NCBI GenBank assembly: GCA_030407005.1
Contig: JAUDYN010000024.1
Span: forward strand, 1-28,017
Direction of reading: 5' to 3'
DNA: 28,017 bases
DNA from: Desarmillaria ectypa
Lineage: Eukaryota; Basidiomycota; Agaricomycetes; Agaricales; Physalacriaceae
Shown: piece after piece, positions 9,572 through 19,996 of the stretch
Numbering within the stretch: the stretch's first letter is position 1
Layout: the number at the start of each line of letters is the position of its first letter
The notes under the pieces: generated by a model
Told to the model about the DNA's origin: nothing
Seen by the model: the letters and a program-made list of their open reading frames with translations, nothing else
Databases searched by the model: none
Position numbers and translations under genes: made by a program

Positions 9572-12500
9572 GGAGAACTCGGATTTTATGAGCCTTTTGT
9601 ATCCCGAACAGCGTTGTCACGTTCGGCGACCGACCTTCCATTCAAGAAAGGTGGTGTCGAGGCGTTAATGAACGGCTTCTCCGAGCAGGAGAAGAGCCCT
9701 GAGTCGCAGTTCAAATAAGTAAGTAAAAATGCGTCCAGCTCCCAGAAAACGAAGGGCGTGTCAGGTAAAATGGGGTAGGACCACGACTTACATGCGATTT
9801 CCTGGCGCGGCCGCACATGCTGAAAGGGCATGTTTTCTGCCATGGAATGTCCTGGAATGTCTAGCCGGCGTTTCAACGAACAGTTGATTTGATCGGATCA
9901 ACCTGTGCAGTAAAAAAGTCTGCTCTTTATTCGCGCAGTGCGCCGCAAGACGTAAGGGATTTCAATAAAAGGCCGGGGAGTTATAAGGCGGGGCTGAACA
10001 AGCTTGGCGCCTTTCGCGTTTTTTCGTACAATAACCACGATACCAAAGATGTTCGCGAAGTCTGTCTGTCTAGTAGAAGCTTGAAACAATTTCAACACTA
10101 TGACATGGAAAAAAAAATGCGCTGACCTGGAGGGGAATTATGAGGGAGTCCTTCAATCTCCGGATCACTTCCAGAAACGAATCTCGAGACGGTGTCCCTG
10201 AATTCATGAAGTCGAAGCATAAGACTCGTGCTGATTGGATTTTCAGGATATGACTGCAATGTGGTGTGATGACCGTATAATTAACGAGGCCTCAATGTAT
10301 ACAATGCTAGTAACCACATTGCAAGGTGCTACATGCGACATTTAAGTGGGGGAAATTTGGATTAGCATGGTTCAGTTTAAAGCTACGTACGTGTGATAGA
10401 TGGCGACTTGGTTACAAACTGGATGAGATAGATGACTGTCAAAAGTCAATAAGCTTGATGCGCTACGTTGTGCGACGTCATAGAAAACGTCGGTCCGGGT
10501 TGCCGCAGTTATCCTGCCTCCCTCGCAATAACGCCAACACATACCTTCTTCACTTCGACATTCAGAGATGCTGCTCTCGGAGGGACCCTATTATGGATAC
10601 AATATAACGAAAATTTACTGTGCGTCTTACTGTCGCAGCATTACACCCTGCATAAAACCGACGCGTAGCAACTGTCATTGCCTCCGCACGTCAGCCAGCC
10701 CTTGTTTTCACTTTTTTAAGGTTCCGCATTTCAATAGTCAAGTATTATGCGGTGGTCCCTTTCCTCCTCTCCTTCAGTGATCTAGCGGTTTCCTTAGTTC
10801 AGTCAGGGTGCCACTGTAGCAAAATTGTTGGCAGTTCTGCGAGCACGTATGGGGTTCTATGATGCGGGAATCGCAATGTCCGTAGTTCCTTCCCTGCGTA
10901 GTCTGGCATCGGGCCCGAGTGTTCGGAGCTAAGCCTTACTAGCGTGCATCAGTCCACGCAAAGACTCCATGGATGGAATAGGGGCCTTAATCTCCTCAGT
11001 ACACCTTTCTTAACCCGAGACTCTAGGTGCAGCGTGTAAAAAAAAGACCAGGAGTTCTTGAAGTCCCGGAGCTTGGACTCGGCACGAAACATTTGCTGCA
11101 GTTACCTAGCGAAACGTCATTGGTATTTCTTGGCTGCGCGATTGCTAGGCCTAGTCCCGTAGATGAAAAAAATTGAAAAGTCCAGTTATGTCAACAGGAC
11201 TTGGATGTCGAGATTTAACTCAAATTGCTTAATTGTACTGGAACCGTGCACCAAATGTGAACTCCCCTTTGATGCAGCAACAACTTTCTGGGTGCAAAGT
11301 ACCAAATTTGAAGCAGGAATATCTCCACCCTTTTACCGAACGTGTTAGCGTGAATAATGACGCATCATATTTTCCCGTAAGAGCATGTTTCGCAAGCACA
11401 CCAAGTGAGACTATTGAGGATTTGTTATCCCGTAAAGGGCTAGTGAACGAACACGTGAGCTAGCGGGAAAGTTAAAATCATCTCCAACTAATTATAAGGC
11501 AGATCCTTGAGCCATCTAGGAATCATGCCATACCTTTATCGGATAAGTTACGGAGCGAGCACTCAGGTACATTGCCACAACGTGGGAAGGCGATTCTCGA
11601 CTTCGAGGAATAAGCTGAGCCATTCTGTACAGCAGAGCAACCTTTATGGGGCGCGATCGAGAAAAAAAAAACGGTAACATTGGAATGGCCTTTGCCGTCG
11701 CGTATGAGTTACCGGTAAACATTATGTACAACCCTAACCGCCCTGGAGAAAATGTACCCCCGTTCACAGTGAATGAGGGTGAAGGTGAGGCATCGCATCA
11801 CGAGCAGGACGATTTAACGGTGCTGGTACTTGAAGCAGTAGTCAGACCAAGTAGGGAACCTATGTTGGTCACTTGCCCGTATCGGCACTGACACAGCCAC
11901 GGCCGTTAGGTAGGTAGGTAGTTAAAATCGTGGTCAAACGGGCGCGAGTTGCGAGTTGCGCCTGTACCAAATGTCACAGATTTCACCGAGATGAGAAGTC
12001 ACACAGACCCAGAGGAGATATACGGCCTCAGAAAGCACATCGCCTTTCGGAAGCGAGCGTTAAAATTTTCTCACGGGGAATATTAATCATCCCCTCCGAC
12101 GAGTCTCCCGACGGACCTCATGTTTCCGCAAAAAAAAACCTGAAAGACAGACACTAGATCAATGGCATACGACGCGACGTGCGGGTGGCGGATGTCTGCC
12201 ACTCAAGTGAACACCGTCGTCGCAGCAACATTTGTACGACTTTGGACTATAATTGTATGGAGGTCTCTAGTTGTCTCATCAAACCCGACGTGCTGGTAAT
12301 GGAGCCTTTGTAGTTGGAAATACAGTCGTGGAGACGTTCCAGGCGGTCAGAAACTCAGCCATCCCATCTTTACAGGGCTATCGTGTTGGAGAGAAGGAGC
12401 ATCGCTGATGGAGACCAGAGAACTCGACAATACACCCCACGCCACCTCATTCAACTGAAGATAGGGGTGGGTATCACTTTATGTGCAAGAACATTCATAG

Positions 12501-12581
12501 TAACGGTCCGGACCGCCGAAGCCAAAGTTTGCAACCATCAATTAGTACTATAAGAGAATAATCGTAATGCTCTATTTGCAT
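9572..12581. other. Gene-poor 3 kb region
   Basis: Short open frames on both strands (up to about 96 codons) show no family-like motifs and no joinable exon chain. A (TAGG)n microsatellite of four units lies near 11907-11921, and an 8-nt direct repeat GGAATGTC occurs twice near 9844-9860. No tRNA, rRNA or transposon signature was recognised. Confidence 0.5.
11907..11921. repeat. Short TAGG microsatellite
   Basis: The sequence runs TAGGTAGGTAGGTAG in non-coding DNA, nearly four perfect 4-nt units. It is too short to indicate a telomere; no other telomere-like repeats are near. Confidence 0.6.
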
Positions 12582-13379
12582 TCAGTAGATCAGTGGGATC
12601 AACCGGTATGGCACCTCATCGGCCCATTTTTCCCATTCCTTCCCGAACTCTTTCTGCATGAACTCGTCTTCACTTTTCAGCCTGAACATCAGTGTTCCTA
12701 GCATGAGGGAGATCCCTCCGTACCACACAGCGAGCCCCATAACGCCCCAACTGGTCTTGAGGATACCACTCTGCCATATCCATGAGCCTGGGCCTGCGAA
12801 CAGCGGCATGGCACCAGCGAACGTGAGTAGCGCGCCAAGATAGGAAGGATGTCGGACATGCGAGTACGCTCCCGAGGTGATGAGCCTGTGGTTCTCCTGC
12901 CGAGAAAGCTCAAAGGTGAAGAATCTCCCCAAGGCACGGAAGCAATGCACACGAAGGAAACCTCCGGAGAGCGTGATGACGGTGCAGATGACGGTGAAGA
13001 GTGTTGGATGGCATATGGCGGTTGAGGTGGGAAAAATTGTCGCCATGAGCTGCGATGCGGGAGATTTGGAATAAGATACGGTGAGGATAAGTATGGATTC
13101 TAGTGTGCAGACAATCCAGAATAGTGCCTGTGGGGAGGATGGTGAATTTAGCACATAGGTTCTATGGGTGAAAAAGCAAAGCATCGATACCTTGAAGTAG
13201 GTCGACGGGCCACCCGAAGACAATATTCGTCTTAGAACGACTTCACTGGTCCGAACCGACCCTTTCTCGGTGGGTATGAACTGAATATCCACCGGGGGAG
13301 GACGATTGGGGGGAGTCAGTCCAACATGGATAGACACCATAGACGAGAAAAGGAGGGCTATTTTGACAAAGGAAGACAT
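12582..13379 (-). CDS. Protein-S-isoprenylcysteine O-methyltransferase
   Basis: The enzyme (ICMT, PEMT/ICMT fold) methylates the carboxyl of the prenylated C-terminal cysteine of CaaX proteins such as Ras, Rho and lipopeptide mating pheromones, using S-adenosylmethionine in the ER membrane. Two exons, 13379-13191 and 13127-12582, give about 244 residues after a 63-nt intron (13190-13128) is removed. That intron is a multiple of three with no stop, so the unspliced frame (265 codons) also stays open; splicing gives the more family-like YFKALFWIV. Several hydrophobic helices are followed by the conserved core: FLRVHCFRALGRFFTFEL, HRLITSGAYSHVRHPSYLG (cofactor region) and the C-terminal EDEFMQKEFGKEWEKWADEV then PYRLIPLIY. 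No key element is missing. Mushrooms often carry several ICMT genes, so this may be one paralog. Confidence 0.93.
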   Translation of the reverse strand: MSSFVKIALLFSSMVSIHVGLTPPNRPPPVDIQFIPTEKGSVRTSEVVLRRILSSGGPSTYFKVSMLCFFTHRTYVLNSPSSPQALFWIVCTLESILILTVSYSKSPASQLMATIFPTSTAICHPTLFTVICTVITLSGGFLRVHCFRALGRFFTFELSRQENHRLITSGAYSHVRHPSYLGALLTFAGAMPLFAGPGSWIWQSGILKTSWGVMGLAVWYGGISLMLGTLMFRLKSEDEFMQKEFGKEWEKWADEVPYRLIPLIY

Positions 13380-13427
13380 GTTGTCGTCTAGTGAAAATGG
13401 AATGAAGAGACGCCATCTTATATGTTC

Positions 13428-13440
13428 GGTTATATAAAAT
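13428..13440 (-). promoter_or_regulatory. TATA-like element of the ICMT gene
   Basis: The coding strand reads ATTTTATATAACC about 50-60 nt upstream of the ICMT ATG, a suitable place for a fungal core promoter. Confidence 0.5.
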
Positions 13441-15950
13441 TCATCCCCTGATCCGCAACTGCCGAGGCAGACACGAGTATGTATTTCATACGAGCGTCGG
13501 AGTGTAAGGGCCTTAGAAAGGTAAGTCCGTGATCTTATGTATGAACATAGAACACGCGAGAAATTGGCCCTTGTACATCTTCTCTCTATATCGGGAAGAC
13601 AGATTCAGCCAATTGAGAGTGTACGTTTGCGGCGTGGAAGCTGGAAAGTGTTCATAGAACCTTCCTCGTTTGATCAGCAATTTTGGACAACCATACAGGG
13701 AAGAGGGCGTACACACTAAATCGCCTTCATTAGGCAGGGAAGGATGATTGCCGGAAAATGACATATGAATCCGATACGCTAGCGACAAGGGAGAACATGT
13801 AGACCCCTTTTATCTTAGTGAAACACCTTGAGCACACGGTTCATAGGCCTGCGCTAAGCGAGGCTTGTGGTACTATAGGCTAACTTGAAGGGAAAACCAG
13901 GGAAAGCCGGTCAGGTAACCGTGAAAGCAGAATGAACACGAATGAGGACAACAAAACATATGACTAGTGATATGGAAGTTTGATCGTTCTTGACGATCTC
14001 CGGTTCCGGCGATTCAAGAAGAAATTACCGCAAGCATGAGAGTAAGCGTGTTGTAAGTAGCACCTGCTAGACTCCCATGCTGTGGGGCACCTATACGAGA
14101 AAGGCGGAGCTTAGCTAGCAGAAGCGTCCTGGCGGAAGACTGCTGCCATATCATCAATAAGGCGCGATGAGAAATCCGCGGGCTGGTAACAATAACAAGG
14201 TAAGCAGGTGAAGTACAGGAGGTCCCGTTTCCACCGAGGCGAAGAAAGGAATCTCGAATACCTTCAAGTTTGAAGTTTAAACTCTAAAGCGCTGAACATC
14301 TCTTACCACTGGATGGCTCGGTCCGTTGCACCATAATGATAGTGTTTCCCTAAAATACAATTGATATAAAATATATAGCGCCCAGAGATTTAGAATGACA
14401 TGCCCGTACTATGATTTTGAAAGTAGATGCCCCTTCGTACTAAAGAATTCGAGCCAGCCTAGTCTTAGTCCGTGATCCTCGGATATACATCTAGGCTATA
14501 GCGGCGAAAACGAGTTTCCAGATGCAGTGTCAGCACTCTAGTCGACAGTCAAGGCTAGTCAAGGGCAGCTGCCTGTAGACCAGGAACACGGTGGATTGAG
14601 TTGAAGCTCCGACCCGTGCCGACGGCACGGTTTTTCCAAATAATTTCGTGAGAAATCATAACGGGGACTTTTTTTATCTTCGGCATCGCGGCACGGCTTT
14701 TTTTCGACAGCGATCAACCATCAACGTTCAACTCTGACTTGGTCTTGAGCATGTACGCTGCCTTACTTCTGTTGACAAGAATATCTAATATGATGCAGGC
14801 AGGTTCTAATGTATAATGTATACCGCCAGAAAATACCATGGCATTGATTTTCGGAGCTCGTTGCACATAATTATATTGCACAAAATCTTCTCACCTTTTC
14901 CCTGTGGGTAAGCCCTCTGTGCCAGATCAAAATAATGTTAGGCATCTAGGACCGTCTTCGTCTTCGAATTATTTACCATCATCTCGTTCCCTTGACCCTT
15001 CGACCTCAATTCCCATGTCACGGGCCACAGGTTTCACCGTCTTCGGAGATCATCTTTAATTTCCAGTGTTTGGAAAATGGATGGTCTATCAATGCCATGA
15101 ACTCTGTTGTTGATCAACGGACTGCCGGCCAAGACCATGCTACTAGCAGTCTTAGATGCTGCATCTTTCAGTATGACATGTCTTGTCCCGCAAGTATCAC
15201 AGCAATCGACGTTGTATAGACAATCAGAGGCGAACTTGAAGAACAAGAGTGGTAAGGTATCCTCTGTGCGCCGACAGGTCTGTCCTTGCCTTTTTTTTTT
15301 TGTTTGCATTGTCTGTTGACTCTTTGCCGTGCCTCATTTCCCCCAACCTGTGTGATTCGAAGACGCTTTTAACCTCCATCCTGTTCGTACATGCACTATG
15401 GGAAAAGTGCCTTCATATATACCTATATGTTGTTTAACGACCGAAATAATGTCCGGTCGCAGTTTTTGGTATGTGCGTGCCGACGCAGTAGATGTTAAGG
15501 TTGCTTTTCCGAGCCCAATACAGGTATGCATCTTTCATGTTCCTTTTATTGGAAGTGTCCCTAAGACTTTGTTCGGCCATCAAGTTCTGTCCCTCAATCG
15601 CTTCTATTCGTTCATGTTTGCACACATGCGGTAGCTAATAATAGAAAAGAATACTCGGTGCACCTATACTCCAATATAAGTTTTGGCACATATTCGCACA
15701 GTGCCACAGTGTTCGTCTTCACAAGTATCTAATACAGAATATGCTCTAGGAAATCAAAATTCCATATCCATTCATGTAGGGATCCGGAGGCTTTCACGAG
15801 AATAAATGCCATGGCAGAAGATGTGAGGGTGTATCTCATCAATTCGTTACTCATAATACTCATCCTTGGATCAGGGGGCGAACGCAACTTTTGAGCCTAC
15901 CCAAGATACGCCCGTTCGGGCGACTTCCGTACACGTGGGCGCTTGAAACT
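13441..15950. other. Gene-poor region with T-runs
   Basis: No joinable exons or recognisable protein families were found in about 2.5 kb. Features seen are a GC-rich hairpin followed by T's at 14614-14635, two more T-runs of seven in the next 75 nt, and an 11-nt T-run at 15291-15301. Short frames around 15034-15309 (-) and 15398-15634 (+) lack family motifs. Confidence 0.5.
14614..14635. repeat. GC-rich hairpin followed by a T-run
   Basis: The arms CCGTGCCG and CGGCACGG pair perfectly around a single A (14614-14630), followed by TTTTT. The unit CGGCACGG plus T's recurs about 65 nt downstream (CGGCACGGC then seven T's, near 14688-14703). It resembles a terminator, but no RNA gene was found beside it. 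Confidence 0.45.
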
Positions 15951-15954
15951 GTAG

Positions 15955-16305
15955 ACGCGATCAATTCGCAGTATCAACAACTATGCTCAGAACTATACTG
16001 AATTTTGTGGTCAATTTATCGAGACAACTCCTCGTCCTGATGACCGCTATCGACGTGGGAAATACGAGCCCTACGGCAATGTCTTCAGTGACGGTATTTT
16101 GGACGAAGGATTTAGTCACAGTGATCCTGTGATAAACTACGACATCCGGCCACTAGCCCGTCCTTTTCCAGTGACATCAGCGACGCGGTCAAGTACATTT
16201 TACGTCAAAGTGTCTGGACCTGACTCGGGCCTCGGACCTCTTCAGAGCAACGCCTTCTTTGGCGACTTCACGTACGCTCGAGCATTGGACCTCAGGTCGC
16301 TGTGA
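15955..16305 (+). other. Orphan open frame of about 116 codons, possible exon or relic
   Basis: After a TAG at 15952-15954 the frame stays open to TGA at 16303-16305. The translation looks protein-like rather than random (INNYAQNYTEFC, then KYEPYGNVFSDG, DPVINYDIRPLARPFPV, STFYVKVSG). RPLARPFPV faintly recalls the C-terminal region of fungal GH5 endoglycoceramidase or steryl-glucosidase proteins, too weakly for a name. No clear start or flanking exons join it. A possible small exon with consensus splice sites lies at about 16706-16769 (GLSNPNAAGNPANSL). An antisense frame of similar length exists, so coding status is open. Confidence 0.25.
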
Positions 16306-17409
16306 CGGAAATCGATGTATAATTCTAACCTGTCGGCTTGGACTTGGTGTTTCTTTCTGCTCACCACGCAATACCGCCATGTCTAAGTCTAGTTTGGGTC
16401 TGGTAGGTGATGGGGACTGGAGGAATAAATCGGGTGTCATGACGTTTGCGAAGCATAGGTTCTTCGCAGTATGCACTTTATTCCGTCTTCTTGGGCCACC
16501 TGCCGATGCTCTTCCAGGCGAATGAACCCCATTAAAGTGCAACTTTCCCTGCCTTTCTTTACTTCAAAGCTTCGTGGGTTGGTTACCCGCTTGAACCGCT
16601 TCTACGCTCCCATCAGTCGTCCTTATGCACGCCACCCCTGATCTTGGTATGTTGTTCTTCTTTCTGCTTTTGGTGATTAACACTCCTTGTTGTTGTTTTA
16701 ATGCAGGGCTGTCGAATCCTAATGCCGCCGGGAACCCTGCGAATTCTCTAGCGCTCAGTGCGATCGAAGGTAAGCACTAGACGATCCCTACATACACTAG
16801 TCCTAATCCCTCAGGCTGTAGACTCAGGAGAGATTCTGGGTTTACGCAAAATTCAGCGGAGACTCGCCTTCAAAAGGATATCATGGTTGAAATGACTTCG
16901 TCTGCCCTCGTTTTGATTTCATTCGCGTAGTGCAGTAATCTATACCGGAAGTGGGCGGATTATCCAATGTCAACTACGCTGAAAGGGAAAAAACCGTGTT
17001 GGCCATCTTAGGTACTGTAGGTATCCATGCGATGTCGGAGATGAGTGCATCGATAAGGAGGGATGATGCCCCAGCCTATGCGGTTCCGTCGTTCTCGTTA
17101 TATCCTCTGTTGTTGGGATAACTAAATGACTCTTTACGAATAGTCCACGGCTAGGTTCTACGTGCAACATCGGCAGACCGTGGTCGGGTCTGTTGGTGTT
17201 TCCTTGTCGATATACAGCTCAACCTCTTACTACTGGACCCTTGCTTACAATCTCTTTACAGATAGAACCCTTGCAATGCACCCTGTCGGCGGCGATGTCA
17301 TAAAGCGAGCAGAGGGACCTCTGATCGGGAATGGCAATGGCTTGGCTCTCTGTTTTGACTTGAGACGAATGTTTTCTCGCTCCATGTGACCACCCCGTTC
17401 TTCTTCGTC

Positions 17410-17437
17410 TCTATGCAAGATAAGTATCTTGCATAGA
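17410..17437. repeat. Perfect 13-bp-arm palindrome
   Basis: TCTATGCAAGATA at 17410-17422 is the exact reverse complement of TATCTTGCATAGA at 17425-17437, with AG between. It sits in apparently non-coding DNA and could be a dimeric factor-binding site or a cruciform. Confidence 0.7.
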
Positions 17438-17949
17438 TCTAACTTCTACTTACACTCAAGATTCCTTTCATTCGGACCGAGCTGCCGCATGCACGTATGT
17501 CGGACCGATTTTATCTTGAACACAATATTAACCGAAATTTTGGAATACATTTTGACAGCGACACCGCAGATCTGGAAATCTCGTAAGTTGCAATGCACAT
17601 TTCATATCCTGCAGCTTTGATATTGTCGCCCGCTTGAGATTAGGCAATCTTCACTGCGACGACTACTATTAGACTACGGTGTCCAGCCGGTTAAAAACAC
17701 AATTTAGTCCAACTCGACCACCGCCGTCTGAGCACCTGCAATGGGACGGCGATTGGCGGACAGGCGAGGTTTCGGATTCTTTTGATCCTGTCTGTCCCGG
17801 TATTAACATACGTCTAGTCCTGCACAGAAGTTATATTTTCTATGTTGTCGCCCCAGTATATGACTGCTTCTATTGCTTACGGCGCACTGACTTGACAACT
17901 TTCTCAGGCTAGAAGCTCGACTAGGCAGTTCAGATTTCATATCATACCT

Positions 17950-18072
17950 CACCATCTCATATCGGCACCATTGCTGGTGGCGTCCTTGTGGAGGACTAGC
18001 GGCGGTCGGCTCAGGTGTAATTTTGATCGGCCTTTTGTGGCGAAGACGATCACAATGGCAGACGAACCAAAT
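17950..18072 (+). pseudogene. Decayed fragment of a single-pass membrane protein
   Basis: Two frames together read like the membrane segment of common Agaricomycete type-I surface proteins. Frame one gives HTSPSHIGTIAGGVLV, then hits TAG. The next frame gives GGLAAVGSGVILIGLLWRRR followed by SQWQTNQI and a stop. In the family, S-x-x-G-x-I-A-G-G-V-x-G-G leads into a glycine-rich helix and a basic stop-transfer run, so one missing base near 17990 would explain the break. No intact extracellular exons could be joined upstream, and the cytoplasmic tail is cut short after about 8 residues. Best read as a remnant; a sequencing error at the G-rich spot is possible. Confidence 0.4.
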
Positions 18073-18489
18073 TTAAGGAAAGGTGCCGATTTTGACATTT
18101 CTCGGATGGTCTCTTTATCTTCAAGGTAGACGGTGGGAGATGAAGCCAAGATGAAGCGACCAGTGACGCCACCCGTGCCCAGTGATTTTCTTCGTCTTAT
18201 GCCACAGCTGCTGCCACCATGATGAAGGATACTAGGTTGACAAATCGCGCTATATAGTAGGGAGAGACGTAGAGAATCATGATTATTTTGCTCTACAAGG
18301 TGCGGATTTTGATGTGGCAACTTGCTAAATGTGGAGGCTTGTATGAAACCTTGTCGGTGCCATCAGAGAGCTTTGTTAATAAGTACACGCTATTGAATTC
18401 TACTAAATTACCCTTATCCATGATCCCCTAGTAGTAGACGACGCAGTAGTAAAGGATTCAATGGCTCATTCCCCACGTAACTGGTGATA

Positions 18490-18993
18490 TCAAGCACAGT
18501 AGCCCGTGACAAAAATGAATGTTCCAATGAAAAGGAGAGCACCGGTTAGAGTTAGGCAAACGCTAGCCCATTGCACCTCATTTCTTCGTACTCTCCTCGA
18601 TACGGTATCATCGGCATTTTGTCGTCGTAACGAAAACAGACAAGGAAACACATGCCGTAATGGAAACCACAGGATGAGAGCCCCGATGATCCAGAGAAGA
18701 GGGCACACTAAAAACATAAGATGAAAGTACGAAATTAATACGAAGCACGGTAGCATACTTATACCGCAAAGACAGAGGTATTGAGACGGAGGATGCCGTC
18801 TCCGACTTGAATATGCAGGAGGTAATCGGTCTTCGACTTCATAAGGTGGAAGCGAATCTGAGGATGTTCTTGGTTCCTCGCTTAACTGAACAGCCCAGTA
18901 CGCCTATGTTCGCATTCAATTAATAAGCATCTGATAGAGAGATATTTGATTGCAACCTACCTTCTCGACATCGATGGTATCCGCGCTTGTCAT
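18490..18993 (-). CDS. Small two-helix membrane protein with PPxY-type motifs
   Basis: Three exons (18993-18961, 18903-18765, 18707-18490) join with two 57-nt GT-AG introns to 129 residues. The N-terminal cytosolic-looking half contains LPPYEVEDRLPPAYSS: one canonical PPxY (PPAY) and one LPxY variant (LPPY), the signature bound by WW domains of Nedd4/Rsp5 ubiquitin ligases. The second half has a hydrophobic segment starting CPLLWIIGALILWFPLR, a polar loop with RRNEVQWA, and a second helix (LTLTGALLFIGTFIFVTGY) ending close to the C-terminus. From memory this matches a common unnamed basidiomycete family with C-P-x-L-W-x-x-G-A in helix one and E-x-x-W-A before helix two. A role as an Rsp5 adaptor or substrate at endosome or Golgi is inference. 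A TATA-like site lies about 55 nt upstream. Confidence 0.8.
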
Positions 18994-19996
18994 CTTATTA
19001 TCGTCGAGGATGTTTGATCAGTATCACAGCGTGATTTACAGCCTTATATTTATGTCTGAATCAGCGCTGCGCATGTCTTTTCTGACTACTAACTGCTGGT
19101 AACAAATTCCCTCCGCGGCACCGGTCTTGGCTGTGCATTGGAAAGTTTGATCATCTTTCCACCCTAAAGCCGCGACACAGCATCTAGTACAAATATAGGG
19201 TGCCTGCGACTCAAGTAATGTCTCAATGGACAGACAAAGAGCTCAGACAAGGTTTGGATGGCCGGTCATCTCAAGAGCTGAGAGCTGAGAACGAGATGCT
19301 TGGCTGGACGCACACAAAGTACGAATATCAAACCCGACTCTGAGTTGGCAGTGAACGCTCAGCAGTTGAAAGCCATTGGGCATACTTCCACGTCACCACA
19401 CACTGCCAAGCAACTCAGTATACCTATTACCCAAGTGAATGAATTGCCATTTAGGACGGGACATATTCAGGTTTCGGGTAAACGCAGTAGCCGCGGGACT
19501 CCAGTTAGACTCCACGTTGTAGCTGAGGCTGTCCTACAGAATGGCCGGCACTCCGAGACAGTCCATCATTGATGGTGGTGTTAGCACTGTGTGTTGGCAT
19601 CAGCGTTTTCAATTCGCAGGACAATACCGTGGCATCACGGTGAATATAGGTAGTCTTTAAAACGAAAAGTTAATCGACACTAATCTATGCTTCTTACCCT
19701 GGCACCAAGACTACGGATTTGTCTTGTCGATATCTCTTCAAGTCAGGTTGTGAATATGACCATGAACTTGACTTATTGTCTCGATCGTATATCCAAGGGC
19801 CCTTCCCGGACGCCGATAAACACCACAATACTTAGCCTGGGGGTTAAACCGCCATTTGGGAGCTACACCAGAATTGATCTGCCTACCTTACTGAGCCTGA
19901 GTTTCGAAGGTAAGGACCTCTTGAATAAGAAATACATAAACATAAGGCAGAAATGAGGAATGAAAAATTGGAGGCACGGTACGTGGCGGCATAGGA
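18994..19996. other. Intergenic region, including promoter of the PPxY protein
   Basis: TAAATATAAG on the coding strand near 19043-19053 is a plausible TATA box for the 18993 start. Frames at 19218-19340, 19300-19572 and 19687-19956 (+) read somewhat protein-like but show no family motif or consistent exon chain; they may be relics or chance. Confidence 0.4.

Noticed and set aside
11907..11921. Telomere-like repeat
   Set aside because: Only about four TAGG units, not the fungal TTAGGG repeat, and genes lie on both sides.
15902..15920. Small hairpin CGCCCG-TT-CGGGCG
   Set aside because: Six-base arms in GC-containing DNA are expected by chance at this scale.
15955..16305. Glycosidase (GH5 endoglycoceramidase-like) name for the orphan frame
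   Set aside because: Only a few residues around RPLARPFPV recall that family; the rest does not fit.
17949..18320. 123-codon frame on the - strand
   Set aside because: It overlaps the membrane-segment fragment that reads convincingly on the + strand and shows no family motif itself.
9572..18489. tRNA, 5S rRNA, CRISPR array or transposon in the gene-poor middle
   Set aside because: No cloverleaf with a proper T-loop, no spaced repeats, and no terminal repeats or transposase/reverse-transcriptase motifs were seen by eye; a repeat search could still find degraded elements.
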